A stretch of 64,000 nt of DNA from Cytobacillus depressus (GCF_008923245.1 NZ_WBOS01000009.1:1-64000); one strand, 5' to 3'; positions 17,546 to 26,993 are shown, numbered from the stretch's first letter. Numbers and translations are program-made. Notes: generated by a model not told the origin, from the sequence alone.

Positions 17546-17904
17546 TTTCCTCCTATATACTTAAAAATTTATTTTTAAAAAGGACTTTAAACTGATAAAT
17601 CCTTTTTTAAAAATCCCTATAAGTTTATGAATTGGATTTTTCAATTGACAATAATTGTATTGCTAACGAGTGGGTGATCATTTCCAACAACTGCTCATGC
17701 TTTTTTCAGCGTGGCTTTCAGTTACTGTTTATTGTTTGATTTAAATTAAAGTGAAGGGTTCCGTGAGGTTGGGGGGCATTTTAAGACTCTCCTTAATAAT
17801 ACGAACTGATAGATAATTAGAATCTAGTTTTTTATAGAAATAGTCCCATTAAATATTTATTAATCTAATAACAAAGAATTCATTACTAATTATAGAAAAT
17901 AAAG
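17546..17904. other. Divergent intergenic region between amidohydrolase and marR genes
   Basis: No gene is seen. It contains an inverted repeat around 17575-17612 (AAAAAGGA / TCCTTTTT arms) just upstream of the amidohydrolase and a TTGACA at 17645. It should carry the amidohydrolase promoter and may hold operators for the MarR-type regulator. Confidence 0.4.
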
Positions 17905-17933
17905 TTGACATAAGCAATAATAATTATTAAAAT
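17905..17933 (+). promoter_or_regulatory. Sigma-A-type promoter of the marR-ABC transporter operon
   Basis: TTGACA (17905-17910) and TAAAAT (17928-17933) are separated by exactly 17 bases, near the consensus for the vegetative sigma factor. It lies 37 bases before the regulator gene. Confidence 0.7.
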
Positions 17934-17970
17934 GTACACAAAATACAGAAAAGGGGGAAAATATTGAATA

Positions 17971-18390
17971 TTGCTGAAAGTGCAGAGAATAAAACAATTT
18001 AATAGGTTTTATGTCAGAAAAATGGGGCTTATTTCGATGTATTCCAAAGAGAGCCCTTTCACCGCTACAGAAGCAATGGTATTGTTCGAAATTAATAGAA
18101 TCGACACTTGTACGGCATCTTATTTAGCGAAATATTTCCATTTAGACAAAGGCTATATTAGTAGAATATTAAATTCGTTTGAGAATAAAAATATCATCAT
18201 AAGAGTTTCTTCCGAAGTAGATCGGCGCATCAAATATTTAAAGATTACAAGTAAAGGTGAAGAGGAATTAAGGGATTTAGCTAATAGGGCAAGTCTAAGT
18301 GTCCAAAAAATGATAGAACATCTTGACAAGAAAGATATAAAAATATCATTAAAATCAATGGAAAAAATTGAACAAATACTAGGTAAATAA
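17971..18390 (+). CDS. MarR-family transcriptional regulator
   Basis: The 139-residue winged-helix protein reads FTATEAMVLFEINRIDTCTA, followed by the recognition helix region LDKGYISRILNSFENKNII and the wing SSEVDRRIKYLKIT. These are the ordered parts of a MarR DNA-binding domain; the C-terminal helix serves dimerisation. It is first in the operon for the peptide-type transporter and likely controls that operon and perhaps the divergent amidohydrolase. The start appears to be TTG 17971, with AAGGGGG at 17951-17957, a rather long spacing; a TTG at 17964 in another frame runs to an early stop. The inducing ligand is unknown. Confidence 0.85.
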   Translation: MLKVQRIKQFNRFYVRKMGLISMYSKESPFTATEAMVLFEINRIDTCTASYLAKYFHLDKGYISRILNSFENKNIIIRVSSEVDRRIKYLKITSKGEEELRDLANRASLSVQKMIEHLDKKDIKISLKSMEKIEQILGK

Positions 18391-18410
18391 AATAACAAAG
18401 GGTGAAAAAT

Positions 18411-19979
18411 ATGAAAAAGGCTATTTCATTTTTTTTTGCAATATGCACCGTACTAATGTTAACTGCCTGTACAGCGGGCACAAGTGGAGACGGCACCACC
18501 ACAAATAAAAATACTTCAGTTCAAGGAAAAGATGGTAAAACGGATAAAAAAGATAGTCTTGTAATTGGTTTTGAGTCCGATGCTACAACACTATTAGCTA
18601 ATTGGGATGTCAATTATATTACAACTGCTCAAATAAGAAACATATATGATTCAGTAATAAATCGCGATCCCAAAACAGGGGAGCTGACTCCTGGATTAGG
18701 GGTTAGCTGGGAGAACATTGACGACCTAACATGGCGCATAAAATTAAGGGAAGGCGTTAAGTTCCATAATGGTGCAGACTTCAATGCAGATGCAGTGAAA
18801 TTTAATATCGATTTTATTTTAGATGAGAAAAATGGATCTTTTTATCGATCACGCTGGGCTAATGTTAAGGAAGTTAAAGTTCTTTCACCTACGGAAGTTG
18901 AAATTATTACATCTAAGCCATTTCCAAATTTATTGCAGTATGTGGCTTCAGATTTATTAATAATGGAACCTGGCTATGTTAAAGAAGTTGGAAATGATGT
19001 AGCTGCAAAAAAACCGGTTGGTACAGGACCCTATAAACTTACTGATTGGGTTCGCGATAATCATTTGAAATTAGAGGCTAATGAAGATTATTGGCAAGGA
19101 ACTCCAAATATTAAAAAATTAGAGTTTCGTTATATCCCAGAATTTAGTGCAAGGTTATCTGCATTCTTAAGTGGTGAGATTGATTTATTCAAAAATATTC
19201 CAGTAGACTCTATTAGTGAAATTGAGAATTCTGCTAATTCTAAAATTGCCGATGTAGCTTCCTCACGAATAAATTATTTAGCATTAAATACTCTTACGGA
19301 AGGTCCAATGCAAGATATTCGAGTTCGGAAAGCAATCAATTATGCAGTTGATGTCGATGAATTACTAAACTCTATTTTGAATGGTCATGGTACTAAGATG
19401 ACAGGTCCTTTATCGATAATAAATTCAGGTTATACTGAAACAGCAGATTACGGGTATGACCCAGATAAAGCTATTGAGCTATTAAAAGAGGCTGGATATG
19501 AACCTAAGGATCTTTCACTTACTTTAGAAACTCCTAGGGGTCGATATCCGATGGATTCACACGTCGCACAGGGAATTGCCTCCCAACTTCAAAAAATTGG
19601 AGTAGAGGTAAACGTACAAGTTAATGAATGGGGTACTCATTTGGAGAAAATTCAAAATAGAAAAGTGGGAGATATGTATATATTAGGCTGGGGCCCAGCT
19701 TATGAAGCACAATCTACGATAGAAAATTTATTTACGAAAGTGGCACCTTATAGTAGCTTTTATGATGAAAAAATCGAAGAACATATTTATGCTGCCAATG
19801 AAATTTTTGATGAAGAAAAAAGATATGAAGCATTTGAAAAAGTACAGCATGAGCTAGTAGAGGCCGCCGCTTGGGTACCGTTATGGCAACAAGCCGATTT
19901 ATATGCAATTCGTGAAAATTTAAATTTTGAACCAAGAGTTGATGAATATTTTCATGCTTTTGATATGTCCTGGAAATAA
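18411..19979 (+). CDS. ABC transporter substrate-binding lipoprotein, family 5 (peptide/nickel type)
   Basis: The 522-residue protein has a lipoprotein signal ending in LMLTAC, with Cys20 as the lipidated residue, then a low-complexity linker. The mature part has the family-5 order: GLGVSWENIDDLTWRIKLRE, GVKFHNGADFNADAVKFNID, a KPVGTGPYKL hinge segment, and later VRKAINYAVD. Such proteins bind oligopeptides, nickel-chelates or related solutes outside the membrane and deliver them to the permease. The start ATG 18411 has AAAGGGTG just upstream; an in-frame GTG at 18402 lies in that site. The hairpin after the gene and its position suggest it is made in excess over the rest. The solute is probably a short peptide or an amide. 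Confidence 0.92.
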   Translation: MKKAISFFFAICTVLMLTACTAGTSGDGTTTNKNTSVQGKDGKTDKKDSLVIGFESDATTLLANWDVNYITTAQIRNIYDSVINRDPKTGELTPGLGVSWENIDDLTWRIKLREGVKFHNGADFNADAVKFNIDFILDEKNGSFYRSRWANVKEVKVLSPTEVEIITSKPFPNLLQYVASDLLIMEPGYVKEVGNDVAAKKPVGTGPYKLTDWVRDNHLKLEANEDYWQGTPNIKKLEFRYIPEFSARLSAFLSGEIDLFKNIPVDSISEIENSANSKIADVASSRINYLALNTLTEGPMQDIRVRKAINYAVDVDELLNSILNGHGTKMTGPLSIINSGYTETADYGYDPDKAIELLKEAGYEPKDLSLTLETPRGRYPMDSHVAQGIASQLQKIGVEVNVQVNEWGTHLEKIQNRKVGDMYILGWGPAYEAQSTIENLFTKVAPYSSFYDEKIEEHIYAANEIFDEEKRYEAFEKVQHELVEAAAWVPLWQQADLYAIRENLNFEPRVDEYFHAFDMSWK

Positions 19980-19994
19980 ACATATAAATCTTAT

Positions 19995-20023
19995 GAGGTA
20001 GGATTTTTCCTACCTCAATTTTT
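19995..20023 (+). terminator. Attenuator-like hairpin between binding-protein and permease genes
   Basis: GAGGTAGG (19995-20002) pairs with CCTACCTC (20009-20016) and is followed by AATTTTT. In ABC operons a leaky terminator here lets more binding protein than permease be made. Confidence 0.75.
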
Positions 20024-20059
20024 ACAATATAATCGTAAAGGTAAAGAGGGGAGCTTTTA

Positions 20060-20977
20060 ATGCTAGACTTTGTTATCAAAAGACTTTTACAGGTTGGTTT
20101 AGTAGTGCTTTTAGTACTTACTGCTGTTTTCTTTTTAATTCGCTTGTCTGGTGATCCGGTCTCACTTTTCTTACCTCAGGACGCTTCAAAAGAACAAATA
20201 GAAGCTTATAAAGAATCGTATGGATTTAATCGACCTCTCTATGTTCAATATGGAGACTTTATGATTAATGCTATTCAAGGAGATTTTGGTGATTCATTAA
20301 GAAGTAACGAGGATGCATTACAATTAGTTCTTGATCGGATCCCAGCGACATCTCAACTAGCTATATCCGCACTAATTCTTTCTTTAATCATATCAATCCC
20401 ATTAGGGGTACTTTCTGCATACAAACGTAACACTGTTTTTGATAAAATCGGTGTTGCTTTAACGGTTATGGGACAGGCTGTACCAAGTTTTTGGCTAGGT
20501 TTGTTATTAATCTATTTTTTTGCAGCACAACTTAAAATATTGCCCTCAGGCGGTGGAGGTACACCGGTACATTTGATTTTACCTACAGTAACATTAGCAT
20601 CGTATAGTGTTGCGAGATTTACTAGATTTACTAGATCAACAATGCTCGATGTATTAAGGAAAGATTATATTAGAACGGCTAAGGCAGCGGGAGCACCTAC
20701 CTTTCGACTCATTATGCGGTATGCATTAAAGAATTCATTAATACCAATCATTACTCTAGTTGCTTTAGATTTAGGTGTATTACTTGGTGGGGCTGTTATA
20801 ACAGAAGTTGTTTTTGCTTGGCCGGGTCTTGGTAGGCTATTAATGCAATCATTGCTGAATCGTGATTTTCCAATTGTTTTAGCTGGTGTATTCCTTATTG
20901 CCGTATTCTATTCAGTTATTAATTTTGTTGCGGATGTTTTATATGCTTATGTAAATCCACAAATTAGAGTGAAGTAG
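20060..20977 (+). CDS. ABC transporter permease, DppB/OppB type
   Basis: The 305-residue membrane protein has about six hydrophobic segments. The EAA loop appears as RTAKAAGAPTFRLIMRYALK (about residues 210-230), which docks on the ATPase, and the family's GGGGTPVHLILPTVTLA stretch precedes it. It forms half of the channel for the solute delivered by the upstream lipoprotein. GAGGGGAGC lies 5 bases before the ATG. It is 9 bases from the next gene and clearly co-transcribed. Confidence 0.92.
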   Translation: MLDFVIKRLLQVGLVVLLVLTAVFFLIRLSGDPVSLFLPQDASKEQIEAYKESYGFNRPLYVQYGDFMINAIQGDFGDSLRSNEDALQLVLDRIPATSQLAISALILSLIISIPLGVLSAYKRNTVFDKIGVALTVMGQAVPSFWLGLLLIYFFAAQLKILPSGGGGTPVHLILPTVTLASYSVARFTRFTRSTMLDVLRKDYIRTAKAAGAPTFRLIMRYALKNSLIPIITLVALDLGVLLGGAVITEVVFAWPGLGRLLMQSLLNRDFPIVLAGVFLIAVFYSVINFVADVLYAYVNPQIRVK

Positions 20978-20986
20978 GTGAAATAA

Positions 20987-21889
20987 ATGGCCCTTCCAGA
21001 GAGTAAATATATACTGGAAAATGACTATATAGAATATAAGAAGACCTCAAAAATAATCTATTTTTTCTCTAGTCTATCGAGAAGCTGGACCGGAATGTTA
21101 GGGTTCCTTATTATTGTCCTTTTACTATTCGTTAGCATTTTTGGCCAATGGCTAGTACCATATGATCCACTCTATGCTGAATTTAGTAAAAAATTATTAC
21201 CGCCATTAACAGATGGTCATTTATTAGGTACTGACCACCTTGGAAGGGATATACTTTCCCGCTTAATTGTAGGTGCAAGAGTTTCTGTATTGATTGGGGT
21301 TTCTACGGTTCTAATTGCTGGAATATTCGGAACTATAGTTGGGATTATTGCCGGTTATTTTAGAGGTTTTATTGATATTGTGTTAATGAGAATTGTTGAT
21401 GTTCAACTGAGCTTTCCTTTTATTCTTTTAGTTCTTGTTGTTAACGCAATTATTGGAACAGGTCTTAGAAATATAATTATATCGTTAGCAATAGGTGGCT
21501 GGGTAATATTTGCTCGAGTAATTAGAAGTGAAGTACTTGCCCTTCGAGAACAAGAATTTATTACTGCATGTATCGCTACAGGTGTATCTAGACTTGAGAT
21601 ACTTGTGAAACATATCGTTCCTAACTTATTTACCCCGATGATTATTCTTGCCTCTTTACAGGTTGCGACTTATATAATTGCTGAAGCTTCGGTCAGTTTT
21701 TTAGGATTTGGAGTTCAACCTCCTACACCAGCATGGGGAAATATGCTAAATGAAGGGAAAGATTATATTTTTAGTTCTTGGTGGCTCATTACATTTCCTG
21801 GAATAGCAATCGTAATCGCGGCTTTGGGGGTTAACTTATTTGGAGACTGGCTGAGGGATACACTTGACCCAGAGCTAAAAGGAGAATGA
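20987..21889 (+). CDS. ABC transporter permease, DppC/OppC type
   Basis: The 300-residue protein is the partner permease. It has an N-terminal cytoplasmic stretch, a first membrane segment near residue 40, the conserved HLLGTDHLGRDILSRLIVGA segment and the EAA-type loop ACIATGVSRLEILVKHIVPN. The C-terminus ends in the family's GDWLRDTLDPELK. Together with the preceding gene it makes the heterodimeric pore. It is followed by the first ATPase gene after 4 bases. Confidence 0.92.
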   Translation: MALPESKYILENDYIEYKKTSKIIYFFSSLSRSWTGMLGFLIIVLLLFVSIFGQWLVPYDPLYAEFSKKLLPPLTDGHLLGTDHLGRDILSRLIVGARVSVLIGVSTVLIAGIFGTIVGIIAGYFRGFIDIVLMRIVDVQLSFPFILLVLVVNAIIGTGLRNIIISLAIGGWVIFARVIRSEVLALREQEFITACIATGVSRLEILVKHIVPNLFTPMIILASLQVATYIIAEASVSFLGFGVQPPTPAWGNMLNEGKDYIFSSWWLITFPGIAIVIAALGVNLFGDWLRDTLDPELKGE

Positions 21890-21893
21890 TACG

Positions 21894-22889
21894 GTGGTTA
21901 TACAAATGTCGGATGAAATTCTCAGAATAAAAAATTTGAAAATTCAATTTAGGAGAGGTAAAGAGAAAGTTCAACCTATCAGGGGAGTGAATTTCTCTTT
22001 AAAAAAAGGAGAAACATTGGGGGTTGTTGGAGAATCTGGTAGTGGAAAAAGTGTGACAGCTTTATCCGTTATGGGTCTACTACCGGAAGGATCTAGTGAA
22101 ATTATTGATGGTGATATTATATTTAACGGTAAACAATTAACAACATTTAGTGAAAGGCAATTTCAGAAGCTGCGCGGAAATGAAATTTCTATGATTTTTC
22201 AAGAGCCAATGACATCTTTGAATCCAGTATTTACAATTGGAGAACAGCTTAGTGAACCATTAATTCAACATAAAAAGATGACAAAAAATGAAATTACTGA
22301 ATCAATTATAAATGTATTAAAACAAGTTGGTATTCCCCGTGCAGAACAAATAATAAATGAATATCCCCATCAACTATCTGGTGGAATGAGACAAAGGATA
22401 ATGATCTCAATGGCTTTATTATGTCAACCTAAATTAATGATTGCGGACGAACCTACTACAGCGCTTGATGTGACAATTCAAGCCCAAATACTAGAGCTAA
22501 TGAAAGATATAAAAACTAAAAATGATATGAGTTTATTACTAATAACGCATGATTTAGGCGTTGTAGCAGAAATGTGTGACAGGGTAGTCGTTATGTATGC
22601 TGGAGAGGTTGTTGAAATGGCTGAAGTGAATGAGCTATTCGATAATCCTAGACATCCGTATACACAAGGATTAATAAAATCTTTGCCGTCAAAAAACACA
22701 CGTAAAAATCGTCTATATTCAATCAAGGGGCAAGTTCCAAAGCCAAATGAAATACCAAAAGGTTGTGCTTTTGCAAATAGGTGCCCACATGCTTTTACTC
22801 CGTGTCATGTTGAATCTCCACCTGTTTTTCAAATAGGGGAACATCTAAGTAAATGTTGGTTAAATGATACATATGAGGGAGGTGATTAA
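21894..22889 (+). CDS. ABC transporter ATP-binding protein, DppD/OppD type
   Basis: The 331-residue ATPase has Walker A GESGSGKS, the signature LSGGMRQR and Walker B LMIADEPTTALD. The C-terminal oligopeptide-transporter extension is present, with the cysteine cluster CAFANRCPHAFTPC thought to bind an iron-sulphur cluster. It hydrolyses ATP to drive import. The GTG start at 21894 has AAAGGAG nine bases upstream; an in-frame ATG at 21906 is an alternative. It pairs with the next gene product. Confidence 0.93.
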   Translation: MVIQMSDEILRIKNLKIQFRRGKEKVQPIRGVNFSLKKGETLGVVGESGSGKSVTALSVMGLLPEGSSEIIDGDIIFNGKQLTTFSERQFQKLRGNEISMIFQEPMTSLNPVFTIGEQLSEPLIQHKKMTKNEITESIINVLKQVGIPRAEQIINEYPHQLSGGMRQRIMISMALLCQPKLMIADEPTTALDVTIQAQILELMKDIKTKNDMSLLLITHDLGVVAEMCDRVVVMYAGEVVEMAEVNELFDNPRHPYTQGLIKSLPSKNTRKNRLYSIKGQVPKPNEIPKGCAFANRCPHAFTPCHVESPPVFQIGEHLSKCWLNDTYEGGD

Positions 22890-22890
22890 A

Positions 22891-23904
22891 TTGGAAGAAC
22901 AACCGTTACTAAAGGTTAAGAACCTTAAGAAACACTTTGAGATTTCACAGGGATTATTTAAAGAAAAAATAATAGTTCGTGCTGTAGATGATGTCAGCTT
23001 TTCAATAAGAAGGGGAGAAACATTTGCTTTAGTTGGTGAGTCTGGTTGTGGAAAATCAACGACTGGAAGAGCCATTCTTAGATTAACTGATGCAACTTCT
23101 GGAGAAGTTGCATTTAATGGTAAGAATATATTATCTCTTAAATATGAAGAAATGAGGTCTTTACGCAAAAGAATGCAGATGGTTTTCCAGGATCCATATG
23201 CTTCTCTAAACCCTAAAAAAACAATCAGACAAATATTAATGGAGCCTATTCGTGTTCATAATCGATTTCCTAAAAAAGATCGCATAAAGGAAATAATCAA
23301 AATTCTCGAAATCGTCGGATTGTCTAGAGAACATTTAGATCGTTATCCTCATGAATTTTCAGGAGGTCAACGTCAACGAATTGGTATTGCAAGAACCGTT
23401 ATACTTCAGCCAGACTTTATCGTGGCCGATGAACCAGTTTCTGCCCTTGATGTATCAGTACAATCACAAGTCATAAATTTATTGTTAGATTTACAAGATG
23501 AATTTGGATTAACATACTTATTCATTTCACATGATCTTAGTGTAATTGAACATATGACTGACAGGGTAGCGGTAATGTATCTAGGGAAAATAGTAGAGAT
23601 TTCCGAAACAGAAGAATTATTTAGGGATCCGAAACATCCTTATACGCAGGCCTTATTATCCGCTGTTCCAAGCTCACACCCGCGAGAGAAAAAAGAGCGT
23701 ATTGTTTTAAAAGGTGATGTACCAAGTCCAGCAAATCCCCCATCAGGTTGTTCGTTCCATACTAGATGTCCTCATGTTATGGATATTTGTTCAAAAGTCA
23801 CTCCAGAGAAGGTAACATTCGGGGAAAATCATGCTGTTAACTGCCACTTATATACAGAAAAAAATAATAAGGAGGAAAAAAATCATGCTATTATCTATAC
23901 CTAA
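22891..23904 (+). CDS. ABC transporter ATP-binding protein, DppF/OppF type
   Basis: This is the second ATPase of the importer, 337 aa from the TTG at 22891, which has AGGGAGGTGAT immediately upstream and follows the previous stop by one base. An upstream ATG at 22864 lies inside the preceding gene and lacks a site. Walker A is GESGCGKS, the signature is FSGGQRQR, Walker B is IVADEPVSALD, and the C-terminal CSFHTRCPHVMDIC cluster is present. Its last 20 bases overlap the hydrolase gene start, indicating coupling of import and hydrolysis. Confidence 0.93.
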   Translation: MEEQPLLKVKNLKKHFEISQGLFKEKIIVRAVDDVSFSIRRGETFALVGESGCGKSTTGRAILRLTDATSGEVAFNGKNILSLKYEEMRSLRKRMQMVFQDPYASLNPKKTIRQILMEPIRVHNRFPKKDRIKEIIKILEIVGLSREHLDRYPHEFSGGQRQRIGIARTVILQPDFIVADEPVSALDVSVQSQVINLLLDLQDEFGLTYLFISHDLSVIEHMTDRVAVMYLGKIVEISETEELFRDPKHPYTQALLSAVPSSHPREKKERIVLKGDVPSPANPPSGCSFHTRCPHVMDICSKVTPEKVTFGENHAVNCHLYTEKNNKEEKNHAIIYT

Positions 23905-25063
23905 ATTCGAAATGATTGAGCGGCAAAATAAATTCATTAAAAAATTGGAAGAAAGGGATTGTGATGCTGCAATAATTTTTGGAGTAACAGATATATTTTA
24001 TTTAACTGGTTTTCACTTTCATCCTACAGAGCGGCCAATCGGTTTAATCATTGACGCAAACAAAAAAGTTCATCTTTTTGTACCTGAATTAGAACATGAA
24101 CATGCAGAGGAATACAGTGTTGTCGACTATGTACATTCCTATCCTGAATATCCTGGAATTAAGCACCCAATGCAATACTTCAAAGAAGTATTGCAAAAGT
24201 TTGGAGTGGGTGGGAAAACGGTCGGCTATGATTCTTTAGGTTATGGCTCCTCCCAAGGATATCGGGGGCCGTCAGTAGATAAATTAATAGAAGTGAAAAA
24301 TTTTGTTTCAATTTATGGTGTTATTGAAGAGATGCGCTTTATTAAATCACCAAATGAAATTGAACTTATTAAAGAGTCTTGTCGATGGGGAAATCTAGCA
24401 CACCGCTTGTTGCAAAAGTATACGAAAATAGGTTTAAGTGAAATTGAGATTACTAGTAGAGCTTCAATGGAAGCTACGATGGCAATGATAGAAACATTAG
24501 GACCAGATTATAGACCTCATGGTAACACTGCACGAGCAATCTTTAGAGGACAAGTTGGACCAGAATCTGCTTTTCCTCATGCTGTGACTCAAAATATTGT
24601 AATGGCAAAAGGATATACATTGGTAACTGGAGCTGGGGCAGACGTATTTGGCTATCATAGTGAACTTGAAAGAACAATGTTTGTTGAGGAAGTATCAAAA
24701 GAGCAAGAAAAATATTTTAATTATATGTATGAGGCGCAGGATGTCGCATTTTCGGCTATAAAACCAGGAGCAAGCTATTCGTCTGTCGAAGAGGCAGTTC
24801 AGAAATATTTTAAAGAAGAAGGAACCACTGAATTAACACGTCATCATACAGGTCATAACATTGGATTGCTTGGCCATGAGGCTCCATTTTTTGATTTAGG
24901 TGATCATTCAATTATTGAACCTGGTATGGTAGTTACGGTCGAACCAGGAATTTATGTCAAAGGTCTTGGTGGATTTAGACATTCAGATACGGTATTAGTA
25001 ACAGATAGTGGAATAGAAATGTTAACTTATTATCCAAGAGATTTAGATTCACTTATTTGCTAA
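23885..25063 (+). CDS. M24-family (creatinase/prolidase-like) hydrolase
   Basis: The 392-residue protein has a creatinase N-terminal domain followed by the pita-bread M24 domain. Where metal-dependent Xaa-Pro peptidases have two Asp, one His and two Glu ligands, this protein reads VTGAGADVFGYHSELERTM (first Asp replaced by Gly, second by Glu), TGHNIGLLGHE (His kept), TVEPGIY (Glu kept) and GGFRHSDTVLVT (last Glu replaced by Ser). Three of five ligands are therefore changed, as in metal-independent creatinase-like members. It probably hydrolyses the imported compound, but a dinuclear Xaa-Pro dipeptidase mechanism is unlikely. ATG 23885 is preceded by AAGGAGG inside the end of the ATPase gene. 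It is the last operon gene before a terminator. Confidence 0.87.
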   Translation: MLLSIPKFEMIERQNKFIKKLEERDCDAAIIFGVTDIFYLTGFHFHPTERPIGLIIDANKKVHLFVPELEHEHAEEYSVVDYVHSYPEYPGIKHPMQYFKEVLQKFGVGGKTVGYDSLGYGSSQGYRGPSVDKLIEVKNFVSIYGVIEEMRFIKSPNEIELIKESCRWGNLAHRLLQKYTKIGLSEIEITSRASMEATMAMIETLGPDYRPHGNTARAIFRGQVGPESAFPHAVTQNIVMAKGYTLVTGAGADVFGYHSELERTMFVEEVSKEQEKYFNYMYEAQDVAFSAIKPGASYSSVEEAVQKYFKEEGTTELTRHHTGHNIGLLGHEAPFFDLGDHSIIEPGMVVTVEPGIYVKGLGGFRHSDTVLVTDSGIEMLTYYPRDLDSLIC

Positions 25064-25077
25064 TAAATAATTTAATG

Positions 25078-25108
25078 ATAGTCTTCTCATGGCGGGAAGA
25101 CTATTTTT
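25078..25108 (+). terminator. Terminator of the peptide-transporter operon
   Basis: ATAGTCTTC (25078-25086) pairs with GAAGACTAT (25096-25104), followed by TTTTT. Confidence 0.85.
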
Positions 25109-25114
25109 GATGGA

Positions 25115-25270
25115 TTAATTGATTGGCAATTTCCTTTAAAAGGGCATACCTCTCCACAACCTGTAGTTGTCACAGAACAATTGGGCGATTAAGTCATATT
25201 TAAAGGCAGCTACTTCACTTCTTAACGTTTCATTCAACTCTTTTTCTCCTTTAATTCCATAAAATAGGGA
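25115..25270 (-). pseudogene. Possible N-terminal relic of a DDE transposase/integrase
   Basis: In the 327-base gap between the two operons the minus strand reads LNETLRSEVAAFKYDLIAQL, then in another frame ERYALLKEIANQLI, with GGAG-type sequence ahead of the first residues. The first part resembles the start of IS481/Mu-type transposases (AxFKYxLIAPL), but only some 40 residues remain. The call is tentative. Confidence 0.3.
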
Positions 25271-25327
25271 GCAATCCCATTTTCTCTGACTATTAACGTC
25301 AAGGGTAGGAACATATTATGTGGATTA

Positions 25328-25378
25328 AAAAAATCAGCATAGCCGTTGAGATTTTGATCGGCTTTGCTGATTTTTTTA
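25328..25378. terminator. Bidirectional hairpin terminator after the aminotransferase gene
   Basis: AATCAGCATAGCCG pairs with CGGCTTTGCTGATT with one mismatch; A and T runs flank both sides, so it can stop transcripts from either strand. It lies 12 bases beyond the stop of the minus-strand aminotransferase. Confidence 0.8.
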
Positions 25379-25390
25379 AATACATATTTC

Positions 25391-26773
25391 TTAAACTAAT
25401 TTAGTTAATACTTTATTATAAGCTTCAAGTGTGTAATTAATTTCTTTTTCTCCATGAACGGTAGCCATGCTGTAGCGATTTAATGGCTTCGTATAAATCC
25501 CTTCCGTTAGCAGGTGGAAGTCTAATTTTTTTCTTAAGGCAAAATTCGAATGCTGGAAGTCGCGGTAGTTAAAAATCTTTTCTTTCTCTGTAATAACGAC
25601 GTTAAATATAGAGCCTAAACCTACCGTTTGCACTGCGATTCCACGCTTGGCAAATAGGCTACAAATACCTGTTTTTAATTTTTCAGTATTTCGAAGTACT
25701 TGATCAATTTCATCTTCTAGCACTTTAATCGTGGCTAACCCTGCAGCAAGGATCGTTGGGTGGCCATTATATGTACCGCTGTGAAAAAGAACATCCTTGG
25801 CACTTGATTTTTTACTTTGGCTGCTATCAAATACATCAGAAGAAGAGGTTGGCGCACTGACCATTAAAATATCTTTTTTTCCACCGATGATACCAACAGG
25901 GAAACCTCCACCAACAACTTTTCCGAGTGTTGTGATGTCAGGTTGAATATTGAATATAGATTGCGCTCCGCCAAGCCCAAGGCGGAATCCAGTCTTCACT
26001 TCATCAAAAATAAGCAGGATTTCTAATTCTTTAGTAATCTTTCTTAATCCATCCATAAAAGATTGCTCGGCTGGAATAAATCCGCCTTGAATTGGCTCAA
26101 GAATAACAGCGGCAATTTCATCCTTTCTTTTCCTTAAAATTTCAGCTGTTGCATCAAGATTATTAAATGGAAGAATGACAGTATGCTCCTCATGATACGG
26201 ATCCACACCTTTAGATTCAACAACCGGAATTGGTTCATTGGATGGACCTGCAGCGTGGACGGGGGGATTGACACTTAACAGTACCTGATCATACCCTCCA
26301 TGATAATGCCCTTCAAACTTAGCAATTTTATATTTACCTGTATGCGCATATGCCATTCGGATTGCCAGAAGAGTTGCTTCTGTACCAGAATTCGTATAGC
26401 GAACCATTTCCATACTCGGGTAGAGCTGTTGAATTTTCTTACCCATCTCAATTTCAAGCTGGTGAGGTGTGCCGAATAAGAAGGTTCCATTTTCCTCCAT
26501 TTGCGCTTGGATAGCTTGAACAATGTCTTGGTGTCCATGACCAAGCATTAAGGCGCCATAAGAGAGAAGGTAATCTATATATTTGTTACCATCTATATCA
26601 TACAAATAAGCCCCTTTTCCTTTTTCCATTATTATTGGGTAAGGATCAAAAGACTTAATATTCGCAGTCACACCGCCAGGCATGACCTTATGGGCTTCTG
26701 ATGCAAACTCCCTGGATTTCGGAGTTTTTTTCATATACTCTTCTACTTCATTACTTACACTGCTTACTGTCAT
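25391..26773 (-). CDS. Class III PLP-dependent aminotransferase (glutamate-1-semialdehyde mutase-like)
   Basis: The 460-residue enzyme belongs to fold-type I, class III. It has YTNSGTEATLLAIRMA for the phosphate of the cofactor, the EGHYHGGYD segment, the Asp of IFDEVKTGFR that contacts the pyridine nitrogen, and the Schiff-base lysine in TTLGKVVGGGFPVG. The overall wording is nearest to glutamate-1-semialdehyde aminomutase-like proteins, but the context (amidase, amino-acid permease, RpiR regulator, no haem genes) points to catabolism of an amino acid or amine. Start ATG 26773 has AGGTGG six bases upstream; the frame stays open a further 15 bases. Two palindromes sit in its promoter region, so it is likely controlled by the RpiR protein encoded nearby. 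Confidence 0.88.
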   Translation of the reverse strand: MTVSSVSNEVEEYMKKTPKSREFASEAHKVMPGGVTANIKSFDPYPIIMEKGKGAYLYDIDGNKYIDYLLSYGALMLGHGHQDIVQAIQAQMEENGTFLFGTPHQLEIEMGKKIQQLYPSMEMVRYTNSGTEATLLAIRMAYAHTGKYKIAKFEGHYHGGYDQVLLSVNPPVHAAGPSNEPIPVVESKGVDPYHEEHTVILPFNNLDATAEILRKRKDEIAAVILEPIQGGFIPAEQSFMDGLRKITKELEILLIFDEVKTGFRLGLGGAQSIFNIQPDITTLGKVVGGGFPVGIIGGKKDILMVSAPTSSSDVFDSSQSKKSSAKDVLFHSGTYNGHPTILAAGLATIKVLEDEIDQVLRNTEKLKTGICSLFAKRGIAVQTVGLGSIFNVVITEKEKIFNYRDFQHSNFALRKKLDFHLLTEGIYTKPLNRYSMATVHGEKEINYTLEAYNKVLTKLV

Positions 26774-26793
26774 CACTATCCACCTCATTTATA

Positions 26794-26842
26794 GAAATTT
26801 AAATTTCATATTTAATAAATTTATGAAATATATATTTCATAA
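26794..26842. promoter_or_regulatory. Two palindromes upstream of the aminotransferase, candidate RpiR operators
   Basis: GAAATTTAAATTTC (26794-26807) is a perfect 14-bp palindrome and 26821-26842 is a perfect 22-bp palindrome with core TGAAATATATATTTCA. They share the half-site GAAAT/ATTTC. A related imperfect palindrome lies before the permease gene at 30505-30524. The RpiR regulator gene is 2 kb away, which makes it the natural ligand. Confidence 0.55.
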
Positions 26843-26993
26843 TACAACTTTTTTTCCATTTTGTGAAGACTAATTAGTTTGAAAGAATTAACTTTTTTGA
26901 TAATTTAGACATATGAAGGATGACTCTTATTGGCAGTTGCTTTTCTAGTAGAGTAGGGGAATTTGAAGTAAGTTTATGTTTGTTTTACATATG

